Assembly (NCBI GenBank): GCA_903890265.1
Contig: CAITAM010000390.1
Span: forward strand, 1 to 12,616
Direction of reading: 5' to 3'
DNA length: 12,616 nt
From: an uncultured Pseudomonadota bacterium
Lineage (GTDB): Bacteria; Pseudomonadota; Gammaproteobacteria; Steroidobacterales; Steroidobacteraceae
The notes under the pieces are model-generated. The model saw only the letters and a list, made by a program, of their open reading frames with translations. It made no database searches and was not told the DNA's origin. Shown piece by piece: positions 1 through 7,098 of the stretch. Every line of letters begins with the position of its first letter. The first letter of the stretch is position 1. The position numbers and the translations under genes are program-made.

Positions 1-526
1 CTGCCGTGCTGCCCATCGGCATCGCCTTCATCAGGACGGCCCACTGATTCTCAAGCCATCCGAAGATCCATGAGCCCACCGCCTCGTCGACGCCGAGCCC
101 GAACGCCCGCGCCGCCAGCGCGTACGCGAGCGGGTAGCACAGCTCGCCGCCCTCCGTTGCGGGCCAGTGGATTGCCGCACCCTCGGGGAGCGCGTCCAGG
201 AGCGTGCGCAGGGAGTAGCCCATCTGGCAGGTCTCGCGCCGTTGCTCGGCCGTCTCCCGGCTGGCAAGGAAACGCCGGTTGAGCCGGCCCAGCGCCTGAT
301 GATCGGCGGCACGGGCGGCCTCCCACGCCGCGGCGACGAGTGGTGCATCAAACGTCGCGACGGGTCCCTCGAGCAGATCGCCGAGCCAGCGCAGCGCGCT
401 CGCGGCATTGCTGACCAGCCCGGCATCGATCGCACTCTCAAGGCCCTGCGAGTAGCTGTACGCGCCCACGGGAAGCGCCGGACTGGCCAGTCGGAGCAGC
501 TGGAAGAAAGCACCCTCGTGACTCAC
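1..526 (-). CDS. ureF: Urease accessory protein UreF (3' part missing at the window edge)
   Basis: UreF joins UreD and UreG on apo-urease and helps gate GTP-driven nickel delivery into the active site, in the cytoplasm. The reading frame stays open to the window edge, giving about 175 of the usual 220-230 residues. The N-terminal signature LRLASPALPVGAYSYSQGLE is typical of UreF, and WLENQ followed by VLMKAMPMG near the edge matches the family's later conserved region. I chose the GTG at 526-524 because it begins just before this signature and its GTGA overlaps the ureE stop codon by 4 bases, which suggests translational coupling. The gene is sixth in a ureDABCEF order, and ureG would be expected next, outside the window. 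Identification is firm; only the missing C-terminus is unseen. Confidence 0.93.
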   Translation of the reverse strand, partial: MSHEGAFFQLLRLASPALPVGAYSYSQGLESAIDAGLVSNAASALRWLGDLLEGPVATFDAPLVAAAWEAARAADHQALGRLNRRFLASRETAEQRRETCQMGYSLRTLLDALPEGAAIHWPATEGGELCYPLAYALAARAFGLGVDEAVGSWIFGWLENQWAVLMKAMPMGSTA

Positions 527-1026
527 GGCGAGGGCTCGCCGAACTGGTGAATCCGTGGCGCGTAGTGGAGCGCGGGGTCATCGCCGTGCGAATGATGATG
601 CCCTCCGCCGTAGGCACCGTGCTCGGGCGAGAACGGCGCCGTGACCCGCACCACACCGGCGCCAAGCTGGACCAGCATCGCTTCCAGCACCGGATCGGCG
701 GCAAGCCGCAGCCAGTCCGGCCCTACCTCGACGCGGACGTGCCGGTTGCCGAGGTGATAAGCCGCCCGTGCCAGTCCTTGCGGGGTCGTGACGGTGACGT
801 GCAGCAGCTCCTCGGCCTTCGCCCGCACGCGCACTCGCGTCCCGTCGGCACCGGTCAGCACGTCGCCGTCCGCCAGTGGCGCGCCGCCCCGGGTGAGCAT
901 GACGCCCACCTCGACGCCACCCTCGGTGCGCGCGAGCACCCTCGAGCGCACGCGCATGTCGAATGCAAGTAGCAGCTCATCGGCACAGGGCCCATCGTCC
1001 CGGATACGTTCGTTCAGAATCTTCAT
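523..1026 (-). CDS. ureE: Urease accessory protein UreE, nickel metallochaperone
   Basis: UreE is a cytoplasmic dimer that binds nickel and passes it to the UreDFG-apo-urease complex. The predicted product has 167 residues, close to the family's length. Residues 91-96 (HLGNRH) hold the conserved dimer-interface histidine. The C-terminus carries a short histidine cluster, GGGHHHSHG at about 140-148, with another His at 136, a modest version of the His-rich tail of Klebsiella UreE. The frame is open further upstream, into the 3' end of ureC, but ATG at 1026-1024 begins MKILNERI, places the start 7 bases after the ureC stop, and gives the normal family length. The stop overlaps the ureF GTG start by 4 bases. 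Confidence 0.93.
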   Translation of the reverse strand: MKILNERIRDDGPCADELLLAFDMRVRSRVLARTEGGVEVGVMLTRGGAPLADGDVLTGADGTRVRVRAKAEELLHVTVTTPQGLARAAYHLGNRHVRVEVGPDWLRLAADPVLEAMLVQLGAGVVRVTAPFSPEHGAYGGGHHHSHGDDPALHYAPRIHQFGEPSP

Positions 1027-1033
1027 CACGCGC

Positions 1034-2734
1034 TCAGAACAGGAAATAGCGCTGCGCCAGTGGCAGAACATCGACGGGCTCGCACCAGAGCAGTTCGCCG
1101 TCCGCCCGAACCCGGTAATCCTGCGGATCGACCTCGATGACCGGCAGATAGGCGTTGTGGACGAGGTCGGACTTGCCCAGGTGGCGACACCCGCCAACAG
1201 CGACGACGCGCTTGCTCAACCCGAGATCATGGGCGAGGCCCGCGTCATAGGCGGTTCGGGACACGAAGGTGACGCTGCCCGTCGCGATGGCGCCGCCGTA
1301 CGAGCCGAACATCGGGCGGTAATGCACCGGCTGAGGCGTCGGGATACTGGCGTTTGCGTCGCCCATGGCGGCGGCCGCGATGACACCGCCCTTGATGATG
1401 AGGCTCGGCTTCACGCCAAAGAACGCCGGCCGCCACAACACGAGGTCGGCCAGCTTGCCGACCTCGATGCTACCCACCTCGTGGGATACGCCGTGCGTGA
1501 TCGCCGGGTTGATCGTGTACTTGGCGATATAGCGGCGGATCCGGGCGTTATCGTTGCGCGCACCATCACCGGGCAACGCGCCGCGCTGCCGCTTCATCTT
1601 GTCCGCCGTCTGCCAGCAGCGGATGATCGTCTCTCCGACACGACCCATCGCCTGGCTGTCGGACGACACCATCGAGAACGCGCCGAGGTCGTGCAGGATG
1701 TCCTCGGCGGCGATTGTCTCGCGGCGGATGCGACTCTCCGCAAATGCCACGTCCTCGGCAATACCCGGGTCGAGGTGGTGACACACCATCAGCATGTCCA
1801 GGTGCTCGTCGATGGTATTGACCGTGAACGGCCGCGTCGGATTCGTCGAACTCGGCAGCACATTCGCTTCACCGCACGCCCGGATGATATCGGGCGCGTG
1901 CCCGCCGCCGGCTCCTTCCGTGTGGTAGGTGTGAATCGTCCGACCGCGGAATGCCGCGAGCGTCGTCTCGACGAAGCCACTCTCGTTGAGCGTGTCGGTG
2001 TGTATCGCGACCTGCACGTCCATCTCGTCGGCAACGTTGAGGCAGTTATCAATGGCGGCCGGGGTCGTTCCCCAGTCCTCGTGCAGCTTCAGGCCGATGG
2101 CGCCGGCACGAACCTGCTCCCGTAAGGCTTCGGGGAGGCTCGCGTTGCCTTTGCCGGTGAAGCCCAGGTTCATCGGAAACGCATCCGAGGCGCGGAGCAT
2201 CTGCGCAAGGTGCCAGGGACCCGGCGTGCAGGTGGTTGCATTGGTACCGGTGGCCGGACCGGTCCCACCGCCAATCATCGTCGTGACGCCCGACATCAGC
2301 GCCTCCTCGATCTGCTGCGGGCAGATGAAGTGGACGTGGGTATCGACCGCACCCGCGGTCACAATGAGGCCTTCCGCTGCGATGACCTCCGTGGCGGCAC
2401 CGATCACGATATCGACAGCCGGCTGGATGTCGGGATTTCCGGCTTTTCCGATGGCGGCAATCCGTCCGGACTTGATGCCGATGTCGGCCTTGACGATACC
2501 CCAGTGGTCGAGGATAAGCGCATTGGTAAGGACCGTATCGACGACCTCGGCGGCGAGCCGTTGACTCTGGCCCATGCCATCGCGGATGACTTTACCGCCG
2601 CCGAACTTCACTTCCTCGCCGTAAACCGTGTGATCCGCCTCCACCTCGGCCCAGAGTTCCGTGTCGGCGAGGCGCACGCGGTCGCCGACCGTCGGCCCGT
2701 ACATCTCGGCATAGGCCCGCCGCGAGATCCTCAC
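1034..2734 (-). CDS. ureC: Urease subunit alpha UreC (catalytic nickel subunit)
   Basis: This is the catalytic subunit of nickel urease, which hydrolyses urea to ammonia and carbamate. The product has 566 residues, normal for the family, and starts MRISRRAYAEMYGPTVGDR. All key residues are visible: nickel ligands H133 and H135 (DTHVH), the carbamylated bridging K216 (GLKLHEDWG), H245 (AIHTDT), H271 (TYHTEG), the flap C318 and catalytic H319 (MVCHHL), and D359 (SSDSQAMG). Numbering runs one below the Klebsiella enzyme. The frame is open 13 codons upstream of the chosen start, but GTG at 2734-2732 fits homologues and forms a GTGA overlap with the ureB stop. Active urease is expected to be an oligomer of UreA, UreB and UreC. 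No inactivating change is seen. Confidence 0.98.
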   Translation of the reverse strand: MRISRRAYAEMYGPTVGDRVRLADTELWAEVEADHTVYGEEVKFGGGKVIRDGMGQSQRLAAEVVDTVLTNALILDHWGIVKADIGIKSGRIAAIGKAGNPDIQPAVDIVIGAATEVIAAEGLIVTAGAVDTHVHFICPQQIEEALMSGVTTMIGGGTGPATGTNATTCTPGPWHLAQMLRASDAFPMNLGFTGKGNASLPEALREQVRAGAIGLKLHEDWGTTPAAIDNCLNVADEMDVQVAIHTDTLNESGFVETTLAAFRGRTIHTYHTEGAGGGHAPDIIRACGEANVLPSSTNPTRPFTVNTIDEHLDMLMVCHHLDPGIAEDVAFAESRIRRETIAAEDILHDLGAFSMVSSDSQAMGRVGETIIRCWQTADKMKRQRGALPGDGARNDNARIRRYIAKYTINPAITHGVSHEVGSIEVGKLADLVLWRPAFFGVKPSLIIKGGVIAAAAMGDANASIPTPQPVHYRPMFGSYGGAIATGSVTFVSRTAYDAGLAHDLGLSKRVVAVGGCRHLGKSDLVHNAYLPVIEVDPQDYRVRADGELLWCEPVDVLPLAQRYFLF

Positions 2735-3036
2735 AGCATCCCCATGACAGCGCCTTGGAAGCCGTACACGCACCGGGCCCCGGCGTAAGCCACCAGCGTG
2801 ACCGTCCGGGTCTGCCCTGGCTCGAACCTCACCGCCGTTCCGGCTGCAATGTCCAGCCTGAACCCGCGCGCTGCGGCACGATCAAAGACCAGCGCCGAGT
2901 TCGTCTCCGCGAAGTGGTAGTGGGAGCCCACCTGTATCGGGCGGTCACCCCGGTTGGCGACCGTGAGTGTCAGGCGTTGCCGCCCTTCGTTGAGCTCGAT
3001 GTCGCCGGGCTGCGAGTCAATTTCACCGGGCGTCAT
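2731..3036 (-). CDS. ureB: Urease subunit beta UreB
   Basis: UreB is a structural subunit of the (UreABC) urease oligomer and packs against UreC. The 101-residue product begins MTPGEI, the usual UreB start, and contains VANRGDRPIQVGSHYHFAETN (about 27-47) and GFRLDIAAGTAVRFEPG (about 62-78), both hallmarks of the family. The C-terminus YGFQGAVMG is also typical. An AAGGAG Shine-Dalgarno (3050-3045) sits 8 bases before the ATG and overlaps the ureA stop codon. The ureB stop shares the bases of a GTGA junction with the ureC start, so beta and alpha subunits are probably made in coupled fashion. Confidence 0.97.
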   Translation of the reverse strand: MTPGEIDSQPGDIELNEGRQRLTLTVANRGDRPIQVGSHYHFAETNSALVFDRAAARGFRLDIAAGTAVRFEPGQTRTVTLVAYAGARCVYGFQGAVMGML

Positions 3037-3049
3037 GTGGGATGCTCCT

Positions 3050-3352
3050 TCAGGCTATCGGTTGGTGCACGGTGACGAGCTTGGTGCCGTCGGGAAACGT
3101 GGCCTCCACCTGGATCTCGGTGATGAGCTCGGCAACGCCATCCATGACGTCCGCCCGGGTCAGCAGGGTGGTCCCGTAATGCATGAGGTCGGCGACCCGG
3201 CGCCCGTCGCGCGCCCCTTCCATGATCGCCGCACTCAGAAAGGCGACGGCCTCGGGGTAGTTCAGCTTGAGCCCACGCGCACGCCGCCGCTCTGCCAGCA
3301 ATGCCGCTGTAAAAATGAGCAGCTTGTCCTTCTCCCTCGGCGTCAGCTCCAT
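3050..3352 (-). CDS. ureA: Urease subunit gamma UreA
   Basis: UreA is the small structural subunit of bacterial urease. The 100-residue product starts MELTPREKDKLLIFTAALLA and includes LNYPEAVAFLSAAIMEGARDG (about 30-50) and MHYGTTLLTRADVMDGV, all diagnostic of the gamma subunit. A Shine-Dalgarno-like TGGAGA lies 7 bases before the ATG, in the 15-base gap after ureD. A 13-base gap separates it from ureB. Separate ureA and ureB genes are the usual bacterial arrangement, in contrast to the fused A-B subunit of Helicobacter or the single chain of plants. Confidence 0.97.
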   Translation of the reverse strand: MELTPREKDKLLIFTAALLAERRRARGLKLNYPEAVAFLSAAIMEGARDGRRVADLMHYGTTLLTRADVMDGVAELITEIQVEATFPDGTKLVTVHQPIA

Positions 3353-3367
3353 CGTCGGTCTCCAGGA

Positions 3368-4225
3368 TCAGGTGGACCAGATCCGCGGCTCGTAGACCGC
3401 CCGGCCGTGGCTGTGCGGATGCACGGCGGCGCGCACTTCCCGCACCCAGCGTTGGGCGTCCTCGGTCGACTCACCCAGGTAGCGTGCGACCCAGACATCG
3501 GGAAGCTGCGTTGCCGAGGCGTACCCTCGTACCCTAAGGCCGCGTACCGACGCATGCAACGCCTCGGGCAACGGCGGACCCGCGTAGACCACGGTGCCGA
3601 CGACCGGATGACCGGCGAGCCCGGCCGGTGAGGAGGCCATAATCGAGCGCGCCTCGAAATGAACCTGCTCGAGCCAGATCAGTCGCCCGTCCCGCTCCAT
3701 TTCGGTGCACTGGCGCCAGCAACCGTCGTCGAACTGCTCGCCACACGCGGGGCGCCCGAGACAGACGACGTCGGCATAAAAGAGCGTGGCGTCCTCGGCA
3801 AGCCGAAAGCGCGTACTGATGACGGGGCGGGCGCCGGCATAGAGGATGTTCTCGAGCGGCAGCCATGCCAGACGGGCGCCGGCCTCCACCGTCGCGTCGA
3901 GCGTCTGGTAGGCCGTCCGAACGCCTGCGCGATACCATTTGGTGGCCCCGACGCTTGTCACGAGCACGTCACTGCGAGCGCCAAGGTTCAGCGCGTACTC
4001 GAGCCGGTCGCCACCGGCAATACCGCCCGGCGGATGAACGAGGACCTCCTCCAGGAGTCCCGCGCCGTCCACCCGGTACCGCAAGACGCGCAACGGACCC
4101 TGGTGCCGGCGCAGCACCGGCACCGTTCGCGCCCCGATTCGCTGGTAGCCGAGTTCAAGCCGTGCCGACCACTGCGCCGGCCACGGATCAGTCGTCGACT
4201 CGTGGGCGCGTACGTTCCGATTCAC
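3368..4225 (-). CDS. ureD: Urease accessory protein UreD (UreH)
   Basis: UreD is the scaffold that binds apo-urease first and recruits UreF and UreG; nickel is thought to pass through it. The 285-residue product has the family signatures: WSARLELGYQRIGARTV near 19-35, HPPGGIAGGD near 64-73, and GATKWYR near 93-99. The length is normal. The start is GTG at 4225-4223 (MNRNVRAHES); no earlier start codon appears in this frame. No Shine-Dalgarno sequence stands directly before it. Instead, a 16-codon ORF with a strong Shine-Dalgarno ends in a GTGA overlap with this start, so ureD may be translated by coupling. It is the first recognised gene of the operon and points away from the Anbu cluster. 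Confidence 0.94.
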   Translation of the reverse strand: MNRNVRAHESTTDPWPAQWSARLELGYQRIGARTVPVLRRHQGPLRVLRYRVDGAGLLEEVLVHPPGGIAGGDRLEYALNLGARSDVLVTSVGATKWYRAGVRTAYQTLDATVEAGARLAWLPLENILYAGARPVISTRFRLAEDATLFYADVVCLGRPACGEQFDDGCWRQCTEMERDGRLIWLEQVHFEARSIMASSPAGLAGHPVVGTVVYAGPPLPEALHASVRGLRVRGYASATQLPDVWVARYLGESTEDAQRWVREVRAAVHPHSHGRAVYEPRIWST

Positions 4226-4272
4226 GGGACGCGACGCACCGACGACCTGACGATCGACTGCACTCCTCCCAT
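4222..4272 (-). CDS. Possible 16-residue leader peptide upstream of ureD
   Basis: A 17-codon frame from ATG (4272-4270) to TGA (4224-4222) would encode MGGVQSIVRSSVRRVP. A GGAGG Shine-Dalgarno (plus-strand CCTCC at 4281-4285) sits 8 bases before the ATG, which is ideal spacing. The TGA stop overlaps the GTG start of ureD as GTGA, the same junction type as ureB/ureC and ureE/ureF. I know no family for this peptide. It may act only as a translational ramp onto ureD, which lacks its own ribosome binding site. It is too short for its coding nature to be judged from composition, so this could be chance. Confidence 0.35.
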   Translation of the reverse strand: MGGVQSIVRSSVRRVP

Positions 4273-4280
4273 GGGCGTGG

Positions 4281-4285
4281 CCTCC
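4281..4285 (-). promoter_or_regulatory. Ribosome binding site (GGAGG) of the ureD leader ORF
   Basis: On the minus strand this reads GGAGG, 8 bases before an ATG at 4272. It is the only good Shine-Dalgarno in the 50-60 bases ahead of ureD, whose own GTG start has none at a useful distance. Confidence 0.45.
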
Positions 4286-4368
4286 GCTGGACCGGGTTAG
4301 TGAGGCGCTCGGGCAGCGAATGGTTGCCCGCCAGACGCCCCTAGCGTCAGCACCGGTCGTCGCTTACG

Positions 4369-4374
4369 AGTATA
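4369..4374 (-). promoter_or_regulatory. Candidate -10 box of the ure operon promoter
   Basis: The minus strand reads TATACT here, five of six bases matching the sigma-70 -10 consensus, in otherwise GC-rich DNA. A start would fall near 4362, about 137 bases before ureD and about 75 bases before the leader-ORF ribosome binding site. The -35 position with 17-base spacing reads GGAGGT, a poor match, so an activator would be needed. I saw no sigma-54 type GG/GC element in this region. Confidence 0.25.
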
Positions 4375-4569
4375 GCCCGCCGTCATCGGTTACCTCCCAC
4401 GAGGCAGCGGCCCCGCGCGACCGACGTGTTCGCACTCGATTGGCGCACACCGTCGGTGGGCGCACCGTTTTGACGCATCGACAGCGAGAGTGGTTTCCCA
4501 ACGCGTACCTGCACCCGCCCGGATTTATGCTCCCGGTCATTTCGTGTTACTAACGACAGTAGGCGGCGA

Positions 4570-4583
4570 ATGACCGGCGTCAT
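4570..4583. repeat. Inverted repeat ATGAC-CGGC-GTCAT
   Basis: Perfect 5-bp arms separated by 4 bases form a 14-bp dyad, about 150 bases before the ATP-grasp start. It could be an operator half-site pair or chance. I did not find a second copy in the window. Confidence 0.3.
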
Positions 4584-4723
4584 GCCTGCACCGGGGGGAC
4601 ATGCTGAAGGCTCTACCTGCGCTGAAATGCGGACAGTTGCGGCGGGCGGGCAGCGCCGGGGATGGCGGTGGCGCACTGCCACGCGGTGAGGGTCTTGATG
4701 ACGGGGCTCGCTAAACGGCGAAC

Positions 4724-4727
4724 GAGG
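4724..4727 (+). promoter_or_regulatory. Ribosome binding site deciding the TTG start at 4733
   Basis: GAGG lies 5 bases before TTG at 4733. An in-frame TAA at 4712-4714 rules out any earlier start, and no other start codon occurs between that stop and 4733. Together these favour TTG over the ATG eight codons later. Confidence 0.55.
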
Positions 4728-4732
4728 CGGCA

Positions 4733-6148
4733 TTGGAAAAGAAACCCTACAACGAGATGGTCACGCTGACCGGCGAACGGCGGCCGCACTACCACCGGTA
4801 CGCCGACTGGCTCGGCCATCAGCATCCGGTCCAGATCGCCCGCAAGCGCGCGGAGGCCGACGCCCTCTTCCACCGGGTGGGCATCACCTTTGCGGTCTAC
4901 GGCCAGGACGAGGGCACCGAGCGGCTCATCCCGTTCGACATCGTGCCGCGGATACTGCCCAGCACCGAGTGGGCACGACTGTCTGCCGGTCTGAAGCAGC
5001 GCGTGCGCGCACTCAATGCGTTCCTTCATGACATCTACCACGATCAGGACATCCTGAGAGCAGGCGTCATTCCGGCCGAGCAGGTGTTGTGCAATCCGCA
5101 GTACCGTCCGGAAATGCAGGGCGTGGACGTCCCGGGCAGCATTTACGCGCACGTCGCAGGCATCGATATCGTCCGCGACGACGAGGGTCGCTTCCTCGTG
5201 CTCGAGGACAATCTGCGGGTGCCGTCCGGCGTGTCCTACATGCTCGAAAATCGAAAAATGATGATGCGCCTGTTCCCTGAGCTTTTTTCGTCCCACCGGA
5301 TCGCGCCGATCGACCATTACCCCGACGTCCTGCTGGAAAACCTGCGCAGCGTCGCGCCGAACGGTATCGTCGACCCAACGGTTGCACTGCTGACGGCCGG
5401 CGCCAACAACAGCGCGTACTTTGAGCACGCGTTCCTGGCGCAGCAGATGGGCATCGAGCTCGTCGAAGGGCAGGATCTGTTCGTCCGCGACGAGTCCGTC
5501 TACATGCGGACCACCCAGGGCCCCCAGCGGGTGGATGTGATCTACCGCCGGATCGATGACGACTTCCTGGATCCGCTCGCATTCAGACCCGATTCGCTGC
5601 TGGGCGTGCCGGGCCTTTTGACGGCGTACCGCGCAGGGCGCGTCACCATTGCCAACGCGATCGGCACCGGGGTGGCCGACGACAAGTCCATCTATCCGTT
5701 TGTCCCCGACATGATCCGTTTTTACCTCGGCGAGTCACCCGGCATCGACAACGTCCCGACCTGGCAGCTTCGGCGCCGCGAGGACCTGGAATACGTGCTG
5801 GCCAACCTGCCAGAACTCGTCGTCAAGGAAGTGCACGGGGCCGGCGGCTACGGGATGCTCATCGGACCCATGTCGAGCGCCGCGGAAATAGAGGCTTTCA
5901 GGCGGCAGATCCTTGCGTCACCGGAGCGGTACATCGCGCAGCCCACGCTGGCGCTGTCCACCTGCCCGACCTTTGTCGAGGCCGGCCTTGCGCCCCGTCA
6001 CATCGACCTCCGGCCGTTCGTCCTTTCCGGCCTGGACACCACCATCGTCCCCGGTGGGCTCACCCGTGTCGCCCTTCGGGACGGCTCTCTCGTCGTCAAT
6101 TCGTCGCAGGGCGGCGGAACCAAAGATACCTGGGTGCTGGAGTCGTAG
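4733..6148 (+). CDS. Circularly permuted ATP-grasp protein (DUF404/DUF407 type), probable peptide-bond ligase
   Basis: The 471-residue product belongs to the circularly permuted ATP-grasp family that travels with alpha-E and transglutaminase genes. Such enzymes are predicted, not shown, to use ATP to join a carboxylate to an amine in a peptide. Family marks are YNEM at 6-9, LEDNLRVPSGVSYMLENR at 157-174, YRRIDDDFLDP at 271-281, NAIGTGVADDK at 308-318, the glycine-rich VVKEVHGAGGYG at 363-374, HIDLRPFV at 423-430 and NSSQGGGTKDTWVL at 456-469. It is cytosolic, with no signal or membrane segment. The start is a rare TTG with GAGG before it. ATG at 4757 would cut off the YNEM motif. The next gene begins directly after the stop, so it heads a tight operon. 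Family assignment is strong; the substrate is unknown. Confidence 0.92.
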   Translation: MEKKPYNEMVTLTGERRPHYHRYADWLGHQHPVQIARKRAEADALFHRVGITFAVYGQDEGTERLIPFDIVPRILPSTEWARLSAGLKQRVRALNAFLHDIYHDQDILRAGVIPAEQVLCNPQYRPEMQGVDVPGSIYAHVAGIDIVRDDEGRFLVLEDNLRVPSGVSYMLENRKMMMRLFPELFSSHRIAPIDHYPDVLLENLRSVAPNGIVDPTVALLTAGANNSAYFEHAFLAQQMGIELVEGQDLFVRDESVYMRTTQGPQRVDVIYRRIDDDFLDPLAFRPDSLLGVPGLLTAYRAGRVTIANAIGTGVADDKSIYPFVPDMIRFYLGESPGIDNVPTWQLRRREDLEYVLANLPELVVKEVHGAGGYGMLIGPMSSAAEIEAFRRQILASPERYIAQPTLALSTCPTFVEAGLAPRHIDLRPFVLSGLDTTIVPGGLTRVALRDGSLVVNSSQGGGTKDTWVLES

Positions 6149-7093
6149 ATGCTGAGCCGCACCGCCGACCATCTGTACTGGATGTCCAGGTATATCGAGC
6201 GCGCCGAGGGGCTTGCGCGACTGGTTGACGCCCACTATCGCATGTCGCTCTTGCCGAATTCCGCGGATACGCTCGTCAACTCCCTGCGCGACTCGATGGT
6301 GACGCTTCGGGTCCTCGACGAATACAGCGTGAGGCACGGCGCGGTGATACCGAACGCCGCCTTCCAGTTCCTGACGACCGACCGGGAGTTCTCCGGCAGC
6401 ATCCTGAGCTGCCTTCGTTCCGCGCGGGAGAACGCCCGGGCGGTCCGCGGTTCGCTGACCTCGGAACTGTGGGAGACGCTGAATGCCACCTGGCTCGACG
6501 CCCGCGCCATGACGCAGGTGGGATCGGGCTCGGTCGATACCGGCCAGTTCGTCGAGTGGGTGAAGGAGCGCTCCCACCTTACCCGCGGGGTCAGCATCGG
6601 TACCATGCTGCGCGACGAGGCTTTCTACTTCACCCGCATCGGCACGTTCCTTGAAAGAGGCGACAGTACGGCACGCCTGCTGCAGGCACGCCGACGCGAT
6701 CTCCTGCCCGGCTCCGATGCAGCCTCGGTCCCGGACCCGTTTGAGTGGAGCATTCTGCTTCGCTCGCTGTCGGCGTTCGAGATCTACCGGCGCATCTACC
6801 GTAATGTCATCACGCCAATCAACGTGGCCGACATGCTGCTGCTCCGTGACGAGTTCCCACGCTCGCTCATTCGCTGCGCGAAGGAGGTGTATTCCAATGT
6901 CCGGTCGGTGGCCAATACGCAGTCGGCCGAAACGGTCCGGCGTGCCGGCAGCATGCACGCACGGCTTCAGTTCGGCCGGATGTCAGAGATTACTGAGGTT
7001 GGAATCGGCGTCTTTCTCGACGCCTACGTCGGCCAGTTGGCGGATCTCGGCAACCGCGTGGCCTCGGACTTCCTTGTTCCGGTAGGGGCGTAG
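6149..7093 (+). CDS. Alpha-E domain protein (DUF403)
   Basis: The 314-residue, mostly helical product starts MLSRTADHLYWMSRYIERAEGLARLVD, the classic opening of alpha-E proteins. A second family motif, FYFTRIGTFLERGDSTARLLQAR, lies near 155-177, so the two conserved ER-containing helices are both present. The function is not known. Alpha-E proteins are nearly always encoded next to a circularly permuted ATP-grasp and a transglutaminase-like protein, and have been suggested to assist the ligase or bind its product. The ATG directly follows the TAG stop of the ATP-grasp gene with no spacer, which implies coupled translation and roughly matched amounts. It has no signal peptide and no membrane segment. 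Confidence 0.92.
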   Translation: MLSRTADHLYWMSRYIERAEGLARLVDAHYRMSLLPNSADTLVNSLRDSMVTLRVLDEYSVRHGAVIPNAAFQFLTTDREFSGSILSCLRSARENARAVRGSLTSELWETLNATWLDARAMTQVGSGSVDTGQFVEWVKERSHLTRGVSIGTMLRDEAFYFTRIGTFLERGDSTARLLQARRRDLLPGSDAASVPDPFEWSILLRSLSAFEIYRRIYRNVITPINVADMLLLRDEFPRSLIRCAKEVYSNVRSVANTQSAETVRRAGSMHARLQFGRMSEITEVGIGVFLDAYVGQLADLGNRVASDFLVPVGA

Positions 7094-7098
7094 TCACC

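Larger units (their letters stand above)
4226..4732. other. Divergent intergenic control region between ureD and the ATP-grasp gene
   Basis: This stretch of about 500 bases holds no recognised gene. It contains, from left to right, the putative ureD leader ORF and its ribosome binding site, the TATACT box facing left, a 5-bp stem with GGCG loop followed by TTTT (4454-4471, plus strand), a 9-bp palindrome GTTACTAAC (4546-4554), and a 14-bp dyad ATGAC-CGGC-GTCAT (4570-4583). I could not find a convincing promoter for the rightward operon. It must control both operons unless leftward or rightward transcripts start outside it. Confidence 0.6.

Noticed and set aside
788..2125. Long open frame (445 codons) on the plus strand across ureE and ureC
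   Set aside because: It lies antisense to clear urease genes with all active-site residues. Long antisense frames are expected in GC-rich DNA, and the translation shows no family signature and is rich in Arg, His and Asp.
4470..4498. TTGACG at 4470-4475 as a -35 box for the ATP-grasp operon
   Set aside because: At 16-18 bases downstream there is no -10-like sequence (GTTTCC at 17), and the resulting leader would be over 200 bases.
4601..4714. A 37-codon plus-strand ORF just before, and in frame with, the ATP-grasp gene
   Set aside because: The G run before its ATG is only about 2 bases away, a poor ribosome binding distance, and the peptide is Gly/Ala/Arg-rich with no similarity I recognise. 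A leader role cannot be excluded but is not supported.
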